From Turbatrix aceti (Eukaryota > Nematoda > Chromadorea > Rhabditida > Panagrolaimidae), in contig OZ017768.1 in assembly GCA_963969345.1 (NCBI GenBank), forward strand, positions 4,860,718-4,924,717: a DNA stretch of 64,000 bases. The letters run 5' to 3'. The translations under genes and the position numbers were made by a program. Below the pieces are notes generated by a model. The model had not been told where the DNA came from, searched no databases, and was given only the letters and a program-made list of their open reading frames with translations. This document shows positions 1-10,778 of the stretch, in pieces; within the stretch, counting starts at the first letter, position 1; every line of letters starts with the position of its first letter.

Positions 1-299
1 CAACGCATTAAACTATACATCAGATTTTTTGTGTTGTACAGCAAACAACACAAAAAAATGATTTTTTATCTTATTTTTGTACTATTTAGAATTCCGTTAA
101 TAACAACAACTAGGGGCTCATAACACGCCAAAAACAACGTTATTGCCATAAATAATTTTTTACATATACATTTTTAGTTGGGGAAAGAACTCCCTGTGGC
201 CTAGCGTGTAATTAGGGCTACATGTTGTTTTCTGTGTAGCGTTAAAAAACTACTATCATCGACCAAAACAGAGTAATATTTAAATATGTTTCGTTGCAG

Positions 300-1490
300 C
301 TCTACGCTCTGGTTTTCTTAATCGGAGTATGCGGCAACGTATCTGTGATCACGCTGATCAGACACGTCCACATGATCATCCCGTACGACAACACCATGAT
401 CTACGTGCTGTTCCTCTGCTGCGTGGACCTGGCCAGCATCGTGCCGCTCCCCATGGCGGTTGTAGACCAGCTTCTGGGCTTTTGGATGTTCGGCACGGGT
501 CTCTGCAAGGTCTACCGTATACTGGAGCACGTCGGACGGGCGCTGTCGACATTTGTACTCGCGGCAATGGCGTTTGACCGTTTCCGGAAGGTCTGCTTCC
601 CGCACTCCCACCAGAGCAGGCGGTCGGTCGTCAAATGTCTAATTGTCATGTCACTTTTTACCTTCGCGCTTCTCTCTCCGCTGCTCATCAACGCGTCCTC
701 GCAGGAAATCGTCCTCAAAGAAGTTCTCCTCGAGAATCCATACCGCCTTGCGCGGGTTCGAATCTACAAATGTTATGACAATCTGGACGAGCGGACGCAG
801 GCTATTTTTGTCATCTACATGTTCTTTATCGGATTTTTTATCCCCGTCGTGTTGATAGTGGTCTTCTACTGCCTCATGGTGCGGAGGCTTTTTCTTCGCT
901 CCAGGAGCATTCCGACTTCCCAGCTGCCAGTTAATCGCATCGCTGGCTACACAATTGCTATTTCGGCATTTTTCGTGCTCTGCTGGTCGCCGTACTGGAT
1001 CGCGATACTCTACAACCTCTATAGAAACTACAGCGATGCGCCGGAGGAAGACGATCATCTGCAGACCACCGACCAGTTCATCTACATCATGTACGGCATA
1101 CACGCTCTGCCATACGTAAATTCTTCTTTCAATTGGCTTTTTTACGGTAAAAATCGATTTTTATCTCTTCAAAAATTTCAAAATAATTTTTTAGGACTCC
1201 TGAACAGCCAGCTAATGCGCAGGGCGAATACTTCGAAATTCACGAGCTACGCCAAGCGACCGACCTTCTTCGACGAGTCCCGGTCCATCATGCCCACAGC
1301 CATGCCCCATGAAATCAGCAAGCCCAATTCCGTGCCCAACGACATTCGTGCTGCTGCCGAGATGACTCCCACCACGACAGCGTCGCCCACGTCGTACCAG
1401 ACAGGGCCGGGGTCTATGACGCCGTCCATGACGATCGAAGAAGACGAAGGCTCCGTTATCGTTCCCATGACCACGGATTCTCTGCTATGA
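300..1490 (+). CDS. Rhodopsin-family peptide GPCR, 5' partial
   Basis: A seven-helix receptor, probably for a neuropeptide, at the cell surface. The reading frame enters at a 3' splice acceptor ending at 299, directly in TM1 (motif GN at the end of LIGVCGN), so the N-terminus lies in an upstream exon I cannot see. TM2 has LCCVDL, TM3 ends in DRF (a DRY variant), TM6 has CWSPYW, and TM7 reads NSSFNWLFYG in place of NPxxY. A 48-nt GT-AG intron at 1147-1194 is in frame and stop-free; removing it gives the usual FYGLLNSQ junction after TM7, so the true exons are 300-1146 and 1195-1490. The tail is Ser/Thr/Pro-rich. A poly(A) signal AATAAA lies at 1571-1576. The ligand cannot be told; the family call is firm. 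Confidence 0.88.
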   Translation, partial: LYALVFLIGVCGNVSVITLIRHVHMIIPYDNTMIYVLFLCCVDLASIVPLPMAVVDQLLGFWMFGTGLCKVYRILEHVGRALSTFVLAAMAFDRFRKVCFPHSHQSRRSVVKCLIVMSLFTFALLSPLLINASSQEIVLKEVLLENPYRLARVRIYKCYDNLDERTQAIFVIYMFFIGFFIPVVLIVVFYCLMVRRLFLRSRSIPTSQLPVNRIAGYTIAISAFFVLCWSPYWIAILYNLYRNYSDAPEEDDHLQTTDQFIYIMYGIHALPYVNSSFNWLFYGKNRFLSLQKFQNNFLGLLNSQLMRRANTSKFTSYAKRPTFFDESRSIMPTAMPHEISKPNSVPNDIRAAAEMTPTTTASPTSYQTGPGSMTPSMTIEEDEGSVIVPMTTDSLL

Positions 1491-1570
1491 CAGGTACGGC
1501 ACGATTGCGCGAGCCTCGAGAATAGATCAGACTATGGGTATGAGTATACATATTTTTTTGTTGAAACGTA

Positions 1571-1576
1571 AATAAA
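1571..1576 (+). terminator. Poly(A) signal of the GPCR gene
   Basis: AATAAA 80 nt after the GPCR stop codon, just before the truncated copy begins. Confidence 0.5.
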
Positions 1577-1637
1577 TGGAACAGATTGTTGTCTGGAACT
1601 GTTTTTGGGAGATTTTTGTTGGTGCAAAAATATACTT

Positions 1638-1860
1638 CGTGATCACGCTGATCAGAAACGTGCACATAAGCATCCCGTACGACAACACCATGATCTACGT
1701 GCTGTTTCTCTGCTGCGTGGACCTGGCCAGCATTGTGCCGCTCCCCATGGCGGTCGTCGAACAGCTTCTGGGGTTCTGGATGTTCGGAACGGACTCTGCA
1801 AGATCTACCGTATACTGGAGCCCGATGGATGGGCCCTATCGACGTTCGTGTTGTCTGGAA
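1638..1860 (+). pseudogene. Truncated, frameshifted copy of the upstream GPCR
   Basis: About 220 bp closely matches the TM1-end to TM3 part of the receptor at 340-570, including LFLCCVDLASIVPLPM and QLLGFWMFGT. After FGT a net one-base loss shifts the frame: the receptor sequence LCKIYRILE continues only in the next frame. No matching TM4-TM7 follows. It is best read as a partial tandem duplication that has decayed. It is not an assembly echo, because it differs at many single bases. Confidence 0.85.
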
Positions 1861-2123
1861 CGGTTATGGAAAAGGAATTTCCTTGTTCAAAAGCACAAAA
1901 TTGGTTTGAAATGCGCCAGCGATGTGAGTTCACTCGAATCTCGGTTGAATCATATGTCGCGTCGAGTGATGTAAGTCGGTTGCCTCACATCAACCGCAGC
2001 TGCTTATCACCGGTCTTACGCGTCTATCACCGCTCGCACATGCAATCACGTCGCAACCAGCTCAGAGTACCAGCCAGGCGAGGTCCTTTTGTCTTGTCAA
2101 AATTGAACGTCCAACATTCTAAA

Positions 2124-5100
2124 ATGTGGCTTGAGTGGTTGTATTTCCTTGTCATCGTAACGGGCTCCTGTTACGGGGCCCCAGAGGGCGATCGCATCCT
2201 CTCGCTGCCCAATCTAAAGTTCACGCCCACCTTCAAGCAGTATTCCGGTTACTTACCTGTCACCAATGGCAATTTCTTGTTCTACTGGTAAGATAACAAA
2301 AGTCCAGTGCAAAAATGTTATGCCGGAGTTGTTTTAAGGTTGACAATGGCGCCGAAAAACCCTCAAACTGCGCCTACTGTGTTGTACCTCAACGGAGGGC
2401 CAGGTTGCAGCTCGCTGCAGGGACTGCTCGTCGAAATGGGGCCCTTCAGGGTTCTTAACTACGGCGCACAAGTTGTTGAGAACATTTACGCGTGGAATAG
2501 GGTAAGTTGGGCAAACAAACGAACACAAACATTTTGTTAAATTTTGTTTGAGAAATCGGACGAATATTTTTGACCGTTTTCGCGAACAAATAACGAACAG
2601 ATTATTTTCAATACTTATACAAAAATTTTTTTGGGTGGAAAAACGTAAACTGCGGTTTTATACATTTTCACGTTTTCGAAAACATTTTTTCTACACATTT
2701 TTATGGCCAAAGTCAATGCACACTTTTTGCTATTTTTTGTCAAATAACATTGATTTCGGCACAATTAAACTAATTTTAACCGATTTTTGTTCGTTTTGTC
2801 TGTTTAAAAAAATTTATTTTTGTACATGAACAAACTCGAACAAAATAAATTGGTTCTCGAACGAACACGAACGTTCCCCCATCACGGGTAGTAAATTTTC
2901 CGGCCACAAACAAGTATTTCGTTTTTGTTCATTTCAGTTCGCGAACGTCATCTACCTCGACGCCCCCGCCGGCGTTGGTTTCTCGATCAACATAAAGCAA
3001 AACTACACATTTACCGACGCGCAGGTGGCCATCGACAACCACGAAGCCTTGCGGGCCTTCTTCCAGGTCAAGTTCCCCGAACTCAAGGGCAATGACTTCT
3101 TCATCGGCGGCGAGTCTTACGCCGGCTACTACGTGCCAATGCTGGCGTCGAGACTCATCCAAGACCCTTTTTTCACCAATTTTAAGGGATACTTTGTCGG
3201 CAACGGCTGCCTCAACGACAGGCTGCTCGTCAACTCTGCGGTCGTCTTCAACTACAATCACGCGCTCACGGACGAGACCACCTACAGGCAAGCTATCGCC
3301 AAGTGCTGCCCGAGCCCATCGGCGGATACGTGCGATTGGTACAGCTTTGTCAATAACGAGACATCGCCCTGCTACGACGACGCCAACACGCTGTACATGT
3401 CGAATTACTACGCCGGATACGATCCGTATTTCCTGTATTTTTCGTGTTATTTGGATCAGCCGGATGGGATCAATCCTTATCCTTCGAGGGTGAGTTGAAT
3501 GTAATCAAGTGAAGACTCGATTTTTTGTTTACGAACGAATATGAACGTTTTGCTAATTTTGTTCACAAAGACGAACAAAAATTATCAACTTTGTTCACGT
3601 TAGCAAACAAATACGAACGAACATCGAACATTTTGTTTTTATGATTTGGGCAAAATTTTATTAATTTGGGCAAAAATACGTAATCTGTGTTTTTGTAACG
3701 GTTTTACAACACTTTTTCAATTTTGTTTGTCGTTTTTTGTCAAAAAACAGCGTTTTTGACTTTATTTTTCTAAATAAATATACCCAAAATTGATGATCCC
3801 TTTGCTCGTTTTATCTGTTCAAAAAATTTTTAGAATGCTTGTGAATGAACACGAACATAATTAATTTATAAAAATTTTGTTCATTGAATTCGTTTGCGAA
3901 CAAACCCGAATTTCTGAAACTAAACCCACGCTTGCAAAAGAAAGTGCATTTCAGATCAGCCAAGGCCGTTCGAACTCAGCATCCGCGATGCAGGACCACC
4001 TGATCAGAAGGTTCGTCAAGCCATCCCAACGGGATAAAATCCCCCGTGCCGCGGATGCCCCTGCCTGCAGCCACTACGACGACATGACCACCTACCTGAA
4101 CAGGATAGACGTCAGGAACGCCATCCACGTGCCAGGCAACGTGCAGAAGTACTCCACATGCAGCCAGGAGGTGGAGGAAAACTACATCACCCAGATCGAC
4201 GACGTCTCGCCCTACGTGAAGCAGGGACTCGCCGCCAAGCTGAGAATCATGTTTTTCAACGGGGACGTTGATAGCGTGTGCAATGTTGTTCACAATTCTC
4301 AGGTTTGTGCCATCGATTGTTTTAGTGTTTTTGTTCTTGTTTATTTGTGATTTTTTTTGTTTTTCAGTTCATGGCAAATCTCAACCTGTCCCTGGTGCAG
4401 TCCGCGACCCCGTGGAACTTCGACGAAGATCTTCCGCCATCGTCTGGGCTCTGGACCATTTACGACGGTAAGCAGCAGCAGTCGAATAGAATCGAATTGA
4501 GGTCACCTGTTGACTGTTGCGCGCGGACGCGCCATGACCTCGTGCTGGGGTGTTGCGCAATGCAAAAGCCGCCGCTTGAACCAAATCCATTCTTCCCACA
4601 ACCACTATCGGCTTGGCCACGCAGCAGGCAGGGCCGCGCAATATCTATGCATCTCGCGGAGACGAGGTCAGCGGTCATCGGTCATTGGTCACCTGACCTC
4701 CTCTCCTTTCCTCGCCTACGCGCGCTAATACAACAAAAACCGAGTCGTTTGCGTTTTGCACTATTGCGTAGCATTGGATGGTTGGTTTGTGACTTGGCCA
4801 ATTATAATCTCTTGCACAGGTGACCAGCAAGCAGCCAGGCAGGCAGGTAGCCCTATCGCACCGAGAAAACAAGTCCGTGTTCGTGTCCGGGCCCGTTTCC
4901 GTGCGAGAGAAAAAAAACGACCTAGATCGGAATCAGCAGTGCAATTGCAATGGCGCCTGTCTGACAAAACAAAAAAAAGGAAGGAATCTAATCGATCACG
5001 GAATGGAATTCTAAGAAGCTTTCGAGGTCAGAGAAAATATGATATTTATGTAAAAAAAGCTTTGCGCCTCTGTACACCAAATTTTGCGCGGGGCAATCCT

Positions 5101-5539
5101 CCGAGCATCAGCCCGCCAAAACTGTCCCATCCCGCATTGCTTTTTCCAGTTCATACAAAAAATGGTGCCTCGTGACTGACTCATCTCATGGACAGTAGTT
5201 GTTTGTTTTGCAGGACTCGACTTCCTAACAGTCCGTGGAGGAGGGCATTTCCCAGCCAGCAGCGCTCAGAAGCCGCGAGAGAGTCTCCAGATGTTCTACA
5301 ACTACCTGCAGGGCCAGAATTACTCCACACCCATCCCGACGACGTCTACAACTTCTACGAGGCTCTCAGTGAAAAGAGCAAAAACACCGAATGCACGGTT
5401 TTTAATCCAGCACATTTTTGAAAAAAAACATGAGTCACCTAGATTTCAAAATTTTTGTCAGCCGACTTTTGCAAGCTTGGAATTAAATTATTCGTACTTG
5501 CATCGGTTTAAACGTACCAGGATGTATCGTAATCTGTAA
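2124..5539 (+). CDS. Serine carboxypeptidase (peptidase family S10, cathepsin A-like)
   Basis: A secreted or lysosomal exopeptidase that removes C-terminal residues. Exons 2124-2287, 2339-2501, 2938-3489, 3955-4302, 4368-4467 and 5214-5539 join in phase to 550 residues. A signal peptide covers about residues 1-19. The oxyanion-loop motif LNGGPGCSS is in exon 2. The catalytic Ser is in GGESYAG (about S169), the Asp in NGDVDSVCN (about D399) and the His in VRGGGHF (about H454), so the triad is complete. The last exon runs past the usual family end (after NYLQGQNYSTPI) by about 55 residues; a late intron or different stop is possible there. Introns 2 and 3 carry GTTCGCGAAC-type repeats, and intron 5 is unusually long (746 nt). 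Confidence 0.92.
2528..2885 (+). repeat. GTTCGCGAAC-type dispersed repeat, copy 1
   Basis: An A/T-rich element filling intron 2 of the carboxypeptidase gene. It has clusters of TTCGCGAAC, CGAACAAA and CGAACGAACACGAAC at both ends and a T-rich core containing TTTGTCAAATAACATTGATTT. Confidence 0.7.
3515..3930 (+). repeat. GTTCGCGAAC-type dispersed repeat, copy 2
   Basis: The second copy, in intron 3 of the carboxypeptidase gene. It has the same CGAACAAA/ACGAACG end clusters and a related core with TTTTGTCAAAAAACAG and GTTTTATCTGTTC. Confidence 0.7.
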
Positions 5540-7899
5540 AAGCTTCCGCAGTATTGATGAATGTATACCCGGTGATGACGGTAAGCATCACATCACCAAA
5601 GGTAACATCCACCGACGCTGCAAAAGCAACAGACGAAATTGACGACAAAGTTGATGGAAAAAAGAAGAGAAGAGGAGAGGAGAGCTGGATGCCACCACTC
5701 GCGATGGGCGCTGCTCATACCGAATGACGAAGGCCAAGGTTGGGTTGATTTGGCCATGCCGGCCGCAGCGATGGGATGGCACAATCGCCCCCTCCCCTCC
5801 AATGGGCGGGGTTTTGCATGTTTTGTGTCGTTGTGCCATTACGAAAAACAGCGAAACATCGCATTGGCCACGCCACCGCTGCCGTTTTGTTTTCCAGGCT
5901 GTATTGTGCGTTGCGCGAAGGAGAATGAAAACGAATGCCAGATGCACAAACAGCAGCGGGCAGGCAATTTTTTTTCTTGCAAAACAAGACAGACAAATCT
6001 TTGCAATCGGAAAGCGGAACAATAAGTTTTTGTTTTTTTTGGATGATGATAAAGACGACACAAGATATACCCCGAAATCAATGATTTGACTAGCCTAGAC
6101 AGGAGAGGAGAAAATAGGAAATTGGTGATACCCGGCACCCCTCAAAAATTCAGTGACTCCCCGCGCATAAATATTTTTCCAACCTCGATTACGACAGACA
6201 ACGACGACCCCACCTCTGACAACAGCAAAAAAGCGGGCAAATCAAATCGAGGCGCAGTCAAACGCAGGACGACGAGACGAAGGCCATCACCTTTAAAAAA
6301 TCACTGACAGCACTACACCTCAGGGTTGGGTTGGTTTTAGTGAGCGAGCAAAATCCCAAAGCTGCCACATCCGACGAAAAAAGCAGCTCGCTCTGTCTGA
6401 CAAAGCGAGGAAAAAGCAAAGCAGGCGCGGCGGTGGACACTGGTCAAATGACAAACGAAGAATAGACGTTTTTTGAATTCAAAACCTTTTCGACGAAAGT
6501 GCCCGCCCAGCAGGCATGCCAGGCAGTCAAAAAGAGCAAGAGCAAAGGGAGAAGAGAGAAAGAGAGGGCGAATACGACGCAGCCAGCCACCACGATGATG
6601 ATGGAAGCTGCGGTCGTAGTCGTCGTCGTCGTCGTTGTGAACGGGAATGCAGGAGCCCGGCACCGACCGGCGCGCGAGCGACTGACTATTACGCTCACTT
6701 TTTTTTTGTGTCCGTCTCCCCTCTCACAGCAGCCAAGTGAAACGACGACAGATCCACGAATGCTGTAATCGAAGTGTGTCGTGATGAAATGGACACAATT
6801 CCTTTTTTTTCTCGTTGGTTAGTCGTATCCTTGAAATGCTGTTCGTTTTTTAGCCTTTTTTTTACGAACCGACAGAAAAAGAACCGAAAATCCTAGAAAA
6901 AAAGCCAAACAGCTGTGTTCAAAAAATACAAAAAGTCATCCGAGAAAATTTGGTGAGACGAAGAGGAAAAAAAGGAAAACAAACCAACCCCCTGCAAATC
7001 CGGCGTATAAAAATCGCCTGAAAGGCAGCCGAATGACCTTGTCCTGCTTTGTTTGAATCAACCGTAAACGCGGGCAGACAACAGAAATGACGGCCTCACT
7101 TCGCTGTCAGCGGTTTCAGAGCCATGATCCACAACAGCCGACATCCAACATCTGGCTAGAGCAAAAATATAGGAAAAAGAAGAAATTTTCAAATGTGACA
7201 AATTCTGAGTTTCCCCCGCGCCCCGGGCAGGCAGCCAGTCATTCGACCGAGTGGTTCGGAGCCCAGCTCGCTGACCTGACCATCTGCCGTAATAAAAAAA
7301 AACCCAAAACGCACGAATAATTGAAAAAATAGGAAAAAAGTCGTTTGAATGAACGAAGAAACAAACAAACAGACAAGATCGAGACAGACAATTTTTTATA
7401 AAATAGGTCACAAAACGGACGCGAGTTCAAAGGCCAGCATTTTCGCTGACGGAACATTTTCGCTGTGAGTTACATCACTCCTTATCAGAGTGCGCACGCT
7501 CTCAATTGTTTTTGCATTTTGCATTTTTTTGCTGTATATCCTCTCCCCGAAACGATCCTCCTGATTAAGGGATTGCACATTTATTGTTACGAGCCAGGAA
7601 GTGTGGTGTGGAAGCAAACAAAAAGGGAGAGTCTGCTTCATCGCTGGATCGCATCGCCTTGACTGGGTGCCACCTTGCTGCCGGAACGGATCTTATACGT
7701 CCTCCAATAATTTGTATGTGTTCAGGATAGAGCGGGTTCCACCATCGTCATCATTTGTCATCGTCATCGTCATCATTTGGTTGGACTTTGGGGAGTTATC
7801 TGCTCATCGAGCGCAGTTGAAAGAGTGCGGAGAGAAAAAGTGCAATCACAGATCTTGAAAGACAGCCAATTTGTGTTTTTCTTCTTCTATGGAGCCCGT
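5540..7899. other. Spacer between carboxypeptidase and collagen
   Basis: I see no convincing gene. Short ORFs here are low-complexity. There are GTC/GTT trinucleotide runs near 6615-6640 and CATCGT runs near 7745-7775. A TATAAAAA at 7006-7013 precedes a short ORF at 7087-7320 that has no signal peptide or recognisable domain. Confidence 0.5.
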
Positions 7900-8946
7900 C
7901 TAGTGACGGCGGTAGCCGCCAGCACCAGCGACACCAGCATCGGCGCGGCGGGTGGGGCAGGGGCAGTAGTTGGCGTCGCGGCCGGGGCGACCCTCGGAGC
8001 CACCCTCGCCTTCGGGGCCAAGGGGGCCGGGAGGACCGGGGGGACCCTGGGGTCCGTCGGGGCCGGCGGGGCCAGCTTCGCCCTGGGGAGCGTCCTTGCC
8101 AGCGTCGCCGGAGGGACCCTGGGGTCCGGGTTCGCCGCGAAGACCACGGGGACCGGGACGACCGACGGGGTGCTCGGCATCGCGACCCTTGTCTCCGGGA
8201 ACACCGAGTGGTCCGACGGGGCCGGGGGGACCGTTGGGGCCCTGTTCGCCGGGAGAGCCGGGGTGTCCGTCGCGACCGGCCTGGCCGTTGAGGCCACGGG
8301 TGCCGGGAAGACCACGGGGACCGGGGCGACCGATGGGGCCGGGAGGACCCTGGGGGCCGGCGGGGCAGTTGAAGCAACCCTGAACATCGGATTCAGGGGT
8401 GACGTCTTCAGCGTCGACGCCAGCGAGACCGTCGAGGCCGTTTTGTCCGTCCTGACCGGGATGACCGGGGACACCCTTGGGTCCAGCGGGGCCAGCAGGG
8501 CATCGGTTTTCGGCCTGGCACTGGCAACCGGGGCCGCCGGGCTGGCTGCCGGAGGCGAGAGCCGGGGGCACGCTGGGTGGGTTGGCACCGGTGGGTGGGA
8601 CGCCGGGAGCACCGGGAACGTTGGGGGTAATGGGGGTCGGAGGAGCGGGGCCCTCGTAGCCGGCCGGGGTCTCGGGAGCGGGGTTTTCGGGGTAGCCGCT
8701 CGGTGCGCTCGGCGGAGTGTTGCCATAGCCGCCGTAGGCGTCACGACGGACGCGGCGCTGGTGGCTGACGGTCATGAGGTCGCGCCACATGTCGTCAGTG
8801 GCCTCACGGAACTGGCCGATTTCGGAGTCTAGTTCATCCCAAATGCTTTGAACGTCGGCGTAAATGTTGCCGATGACGAAGAGGCAAGCAATCAACGAAA
8901 CGCCCGAAATGGACGAGGCCAAAAAGGTGGCCGTGTGCACTTGCAT
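7900..8946 (-). CDS. Cuticle collagen
   Basis: A structural protein of the cuticle, secreted by the hypodermis. It is 348 residues from the ATG at 8946. Residues about 8-28 are a membrane or signal-anchor helix within a nematode cuticle collagen N-terminal domain ([16 protein letters not shown]). A subtilisin-type cleavage site RRVRR lies at about 64-68. Interrupted Gly-X-Y tracts are bounded by Cys clusters [13 protein letters not shown] and CPCP. The longer in-frame extension upstream was rejected because a splice acceptor (TTTCAG) ends one base before this ATG and a donor (AAG/GTTTGT) lies 61 nt further up, so the leader is a 5' UTR intron (8948-9008). The coding part has no intron. The opposite strand carries a 351-codon antisense ORF that is only a shadow. 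Confidence 0.95.
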   Translation of the reverse strand: MQVHTATFLASSISGVSLIACLFVIGNIYADVQSIWDELDSEIGQFREATDDMWRDLMTVSHQRRVRRDAYGGYGNTPPSAPSGYPENPAPETPAGYEGPAPPTPITPNVPGAPGVPPTGANPPSVPPALASGSQPGGPGCQCQAENRCPAGPAGPKGVPGHPGQDGQNGLDGLAGVDAEDVTPESDVQGCFNCPAGPQGPPGPIGRPGPRGLPGTRGLNGQAGRDGHPGSPGEQGPNGPPGPVGPLGVPGDKGRDAEHPVGRPGPRGLRGEPGPQGPSGDAGKDAPQGEAGPAGPDGPQGPPGPPGPLGPEGEGGSEGRPGRDANYCPCPTRRADAGVAGAGGYRRH

Positions 8947-8947
8947 C

Positions 8948-9008
8948 CTGAAATTTGCTCGCCGATGCGTAAAAAGAACCAATTTGCGCCGAAGCGAAGA
9001 AAACAAAC
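8948..9008 (-). other. 5' UTR intron of the collagen gene
   Basis: Donor GTTTGT at 9008 and acceptor TTTCAG at 8948 on the minus strand, ending one base before the ATG. The acceptor could alternatively receive a spliced leader. Confidence 0.6.
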
Positions 9009-9080
9009 CTTGAGAGCAAGTATCCCTGTGGATAAGGCAAGACCACTGTACTGAGCTGTCTCCAGTCCCGATCCCGAGGC

Positions 9081-9087
9081 TTTTATA
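9081..9087 (-). promoter_or_regulatory. TATA box of the collagen gene
   Basis: GCTATAAAAGCC on the minus strand, about 30 nt before a likely start near 9055. A TTTATC (GATA-type) element lies about 10 nt further upstream, which suits epidermal GATA control; the latter is inference. Confidence 0.65.
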
Positions 9088-9088
9088 G

Positions 9089-10778
9089 CAAAGAGATAAA
9101 GGGGTCATCCGCTGGAAACAGTTGCAACGTCACCCAACGCGCCGCCTCACATCCAATGCATTTTGCCCTCAGGCGTCAAAAAAATCCCCAAAAAATCTAC
9201 AATCGCTGAAACATTTTTGCGACACAAAAAACCTGCTCTCTATTTACGCAGAAAATTAACTGTCGCACTTTTCACATCCTGAAGAGATGAAACGACGCCT
9301 TTTTTTGGTACTTTTGGGGAGAGATGAATACCCACACAAAAAACAGGGCGCCGATATCCATGATCCTTTTTTTTCTGTGAAAGTCGGAAATGAAGTAGAA
9401 AACAGTATTCATTTGTTTTTTGGGTGTCAAGTCGACCGAGATTCAAAATTATGGTGCCATGATCCCTGAATTATTTTTTTAACGTTGCGGCGAGTCTTGA
9501 TAATTGCTTGTGGCAGTTTTGTGGACTTCAAATTCGTGTCATGAAGCGGATATGTTTCTGATTCATCTCAATTCGACATCTCAGAGAGCTAATATGCAGT
9601 GTTGTCAGGTTCGGAAATTTTTTGGGTAACCCGACCAGAATTTGAAAATTTTGGGTCACTCGACCCAAACCTGAGATCTTTTGTATATAAAACCGTTGCA
9701 TTTATTTTTGTATACAAAATATACTTAAATTTATGCATTGTGGATGCAAATATGTATAGTACCAAATATTGCATCATCCGAGCCCAAATTCGGTATTTTT
9801 AACAGTGTTTTCTATTTTTCTCATAAGTTGGACTTATTTTCTGGTTCTTGAACACAAAAATTCGAGTATAAATGCCGGTTTGACGTCGCTGATTGTGTCC
9901 CGGCGTGTTTTTCAGTTTGGTAAATTTCTCGGTCTTTGGTTTTTCCTCCCGAGGAAGCCGATTCACAGTGGCACCGTCATGTCAATGGCACCATCACCCC
10001 ACCCCAACTCCGCCAACGCTCCGAATTTACCACAATTTGTGTTTATGTATGATACAACTACATCTGATAACTTCAAGACGTCTTCTACAAAACGTACGTG
10101 TCTGTAGCTGCAGACACCGCACCTCGAAGTTGTGCGGGAAAAGGAAAAAAGGACTCATTCTGTACAATCGGGGGACAAAGGGGAAAGCTATTTAAAAACA
10201 GAAGATACCATGGTAACGACAGAAACCAGTAGAAAAGTTAGGAGCTTGTAAATGGTAGGAAATGAATGTCGGAGCGGGAGCATGGGGTTATAAATATTTT
10301 AATATTAGATACAAATACGTGTTAGACATCCGCACAGGTAAAGGAAGCGGGAAAAAGTGAAAGAAGTTGAAAGTCGATTTAATCGTAGAAAATAAATATA
10401 ATAGAAAATAACACGTAGTCCCAAACAGGTAACAGGTAACAGGTACACGTCAAGCTACGTACTTGCTTTTGTCGTTAGCGCTCCATGAAAACCTAAAATG
10501 CAGGTGATTTACAATTTTTTTTTATTTTCGGACGGACAACACAACACAAATAAATATGTTTATCAGCCCCGACACCGAGCGAATTAATTCTGACTAGCAA
10601 ATTCATTCAATTTCGTGCCAGGAAATTCAAAATTCAAAAATCCTTATTTACAAATAATATTTAAAAAAAATAAATTAAGCTGTGTGTGCCACAGAAAAGT
10701 GATAGGCGATACGTATCCCGAGTTTCGATTCGAATCCGACAACATTCCCCTCTCCCCGACAACGTTAAAGACGTCCGC
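9089..10778. other. Spacer between collagen promoter and QSOX 3' end
   Basis: A/T-rich. At 9600-9680 there is a block of GGGTAACCCGACC and GGGTCACTCGACCCA that looks like repeat debris, and near 10428-10444 a short tandem CAGGTAA run. No gene seen. Confidence 0.45.

Noticed and set aside
2938..2952. TTCGCGAACGTC at the start of carboxypeptidase exon 3, resembling the repeat family motif
   Set aside because: It codes the conserved FANVIYL strand of the enzyme, so the match to the repeat in the adjacent intron is most likely coincidence.
4347..5175. Overlapping ORFs of 60-158 codons inside the long carboxypeptidase intron
   Set aside because: They run through the exon 5 donor or lie in mixed frames without coding features; the spliced model gives the complete catalytic triad.
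7006..7320. TATA-like box followed by a 78-codon ORF
   Set aside because: The protein has no signal peptide, domain or codon bias; probably chance.
7777..8832. 351-codon plus-strand ORF, Ala/Gly-rich
   Set aside because: Exact antisense shadow of the collagen Gly-X-Y region; GC-rich repeats keep several frames open.
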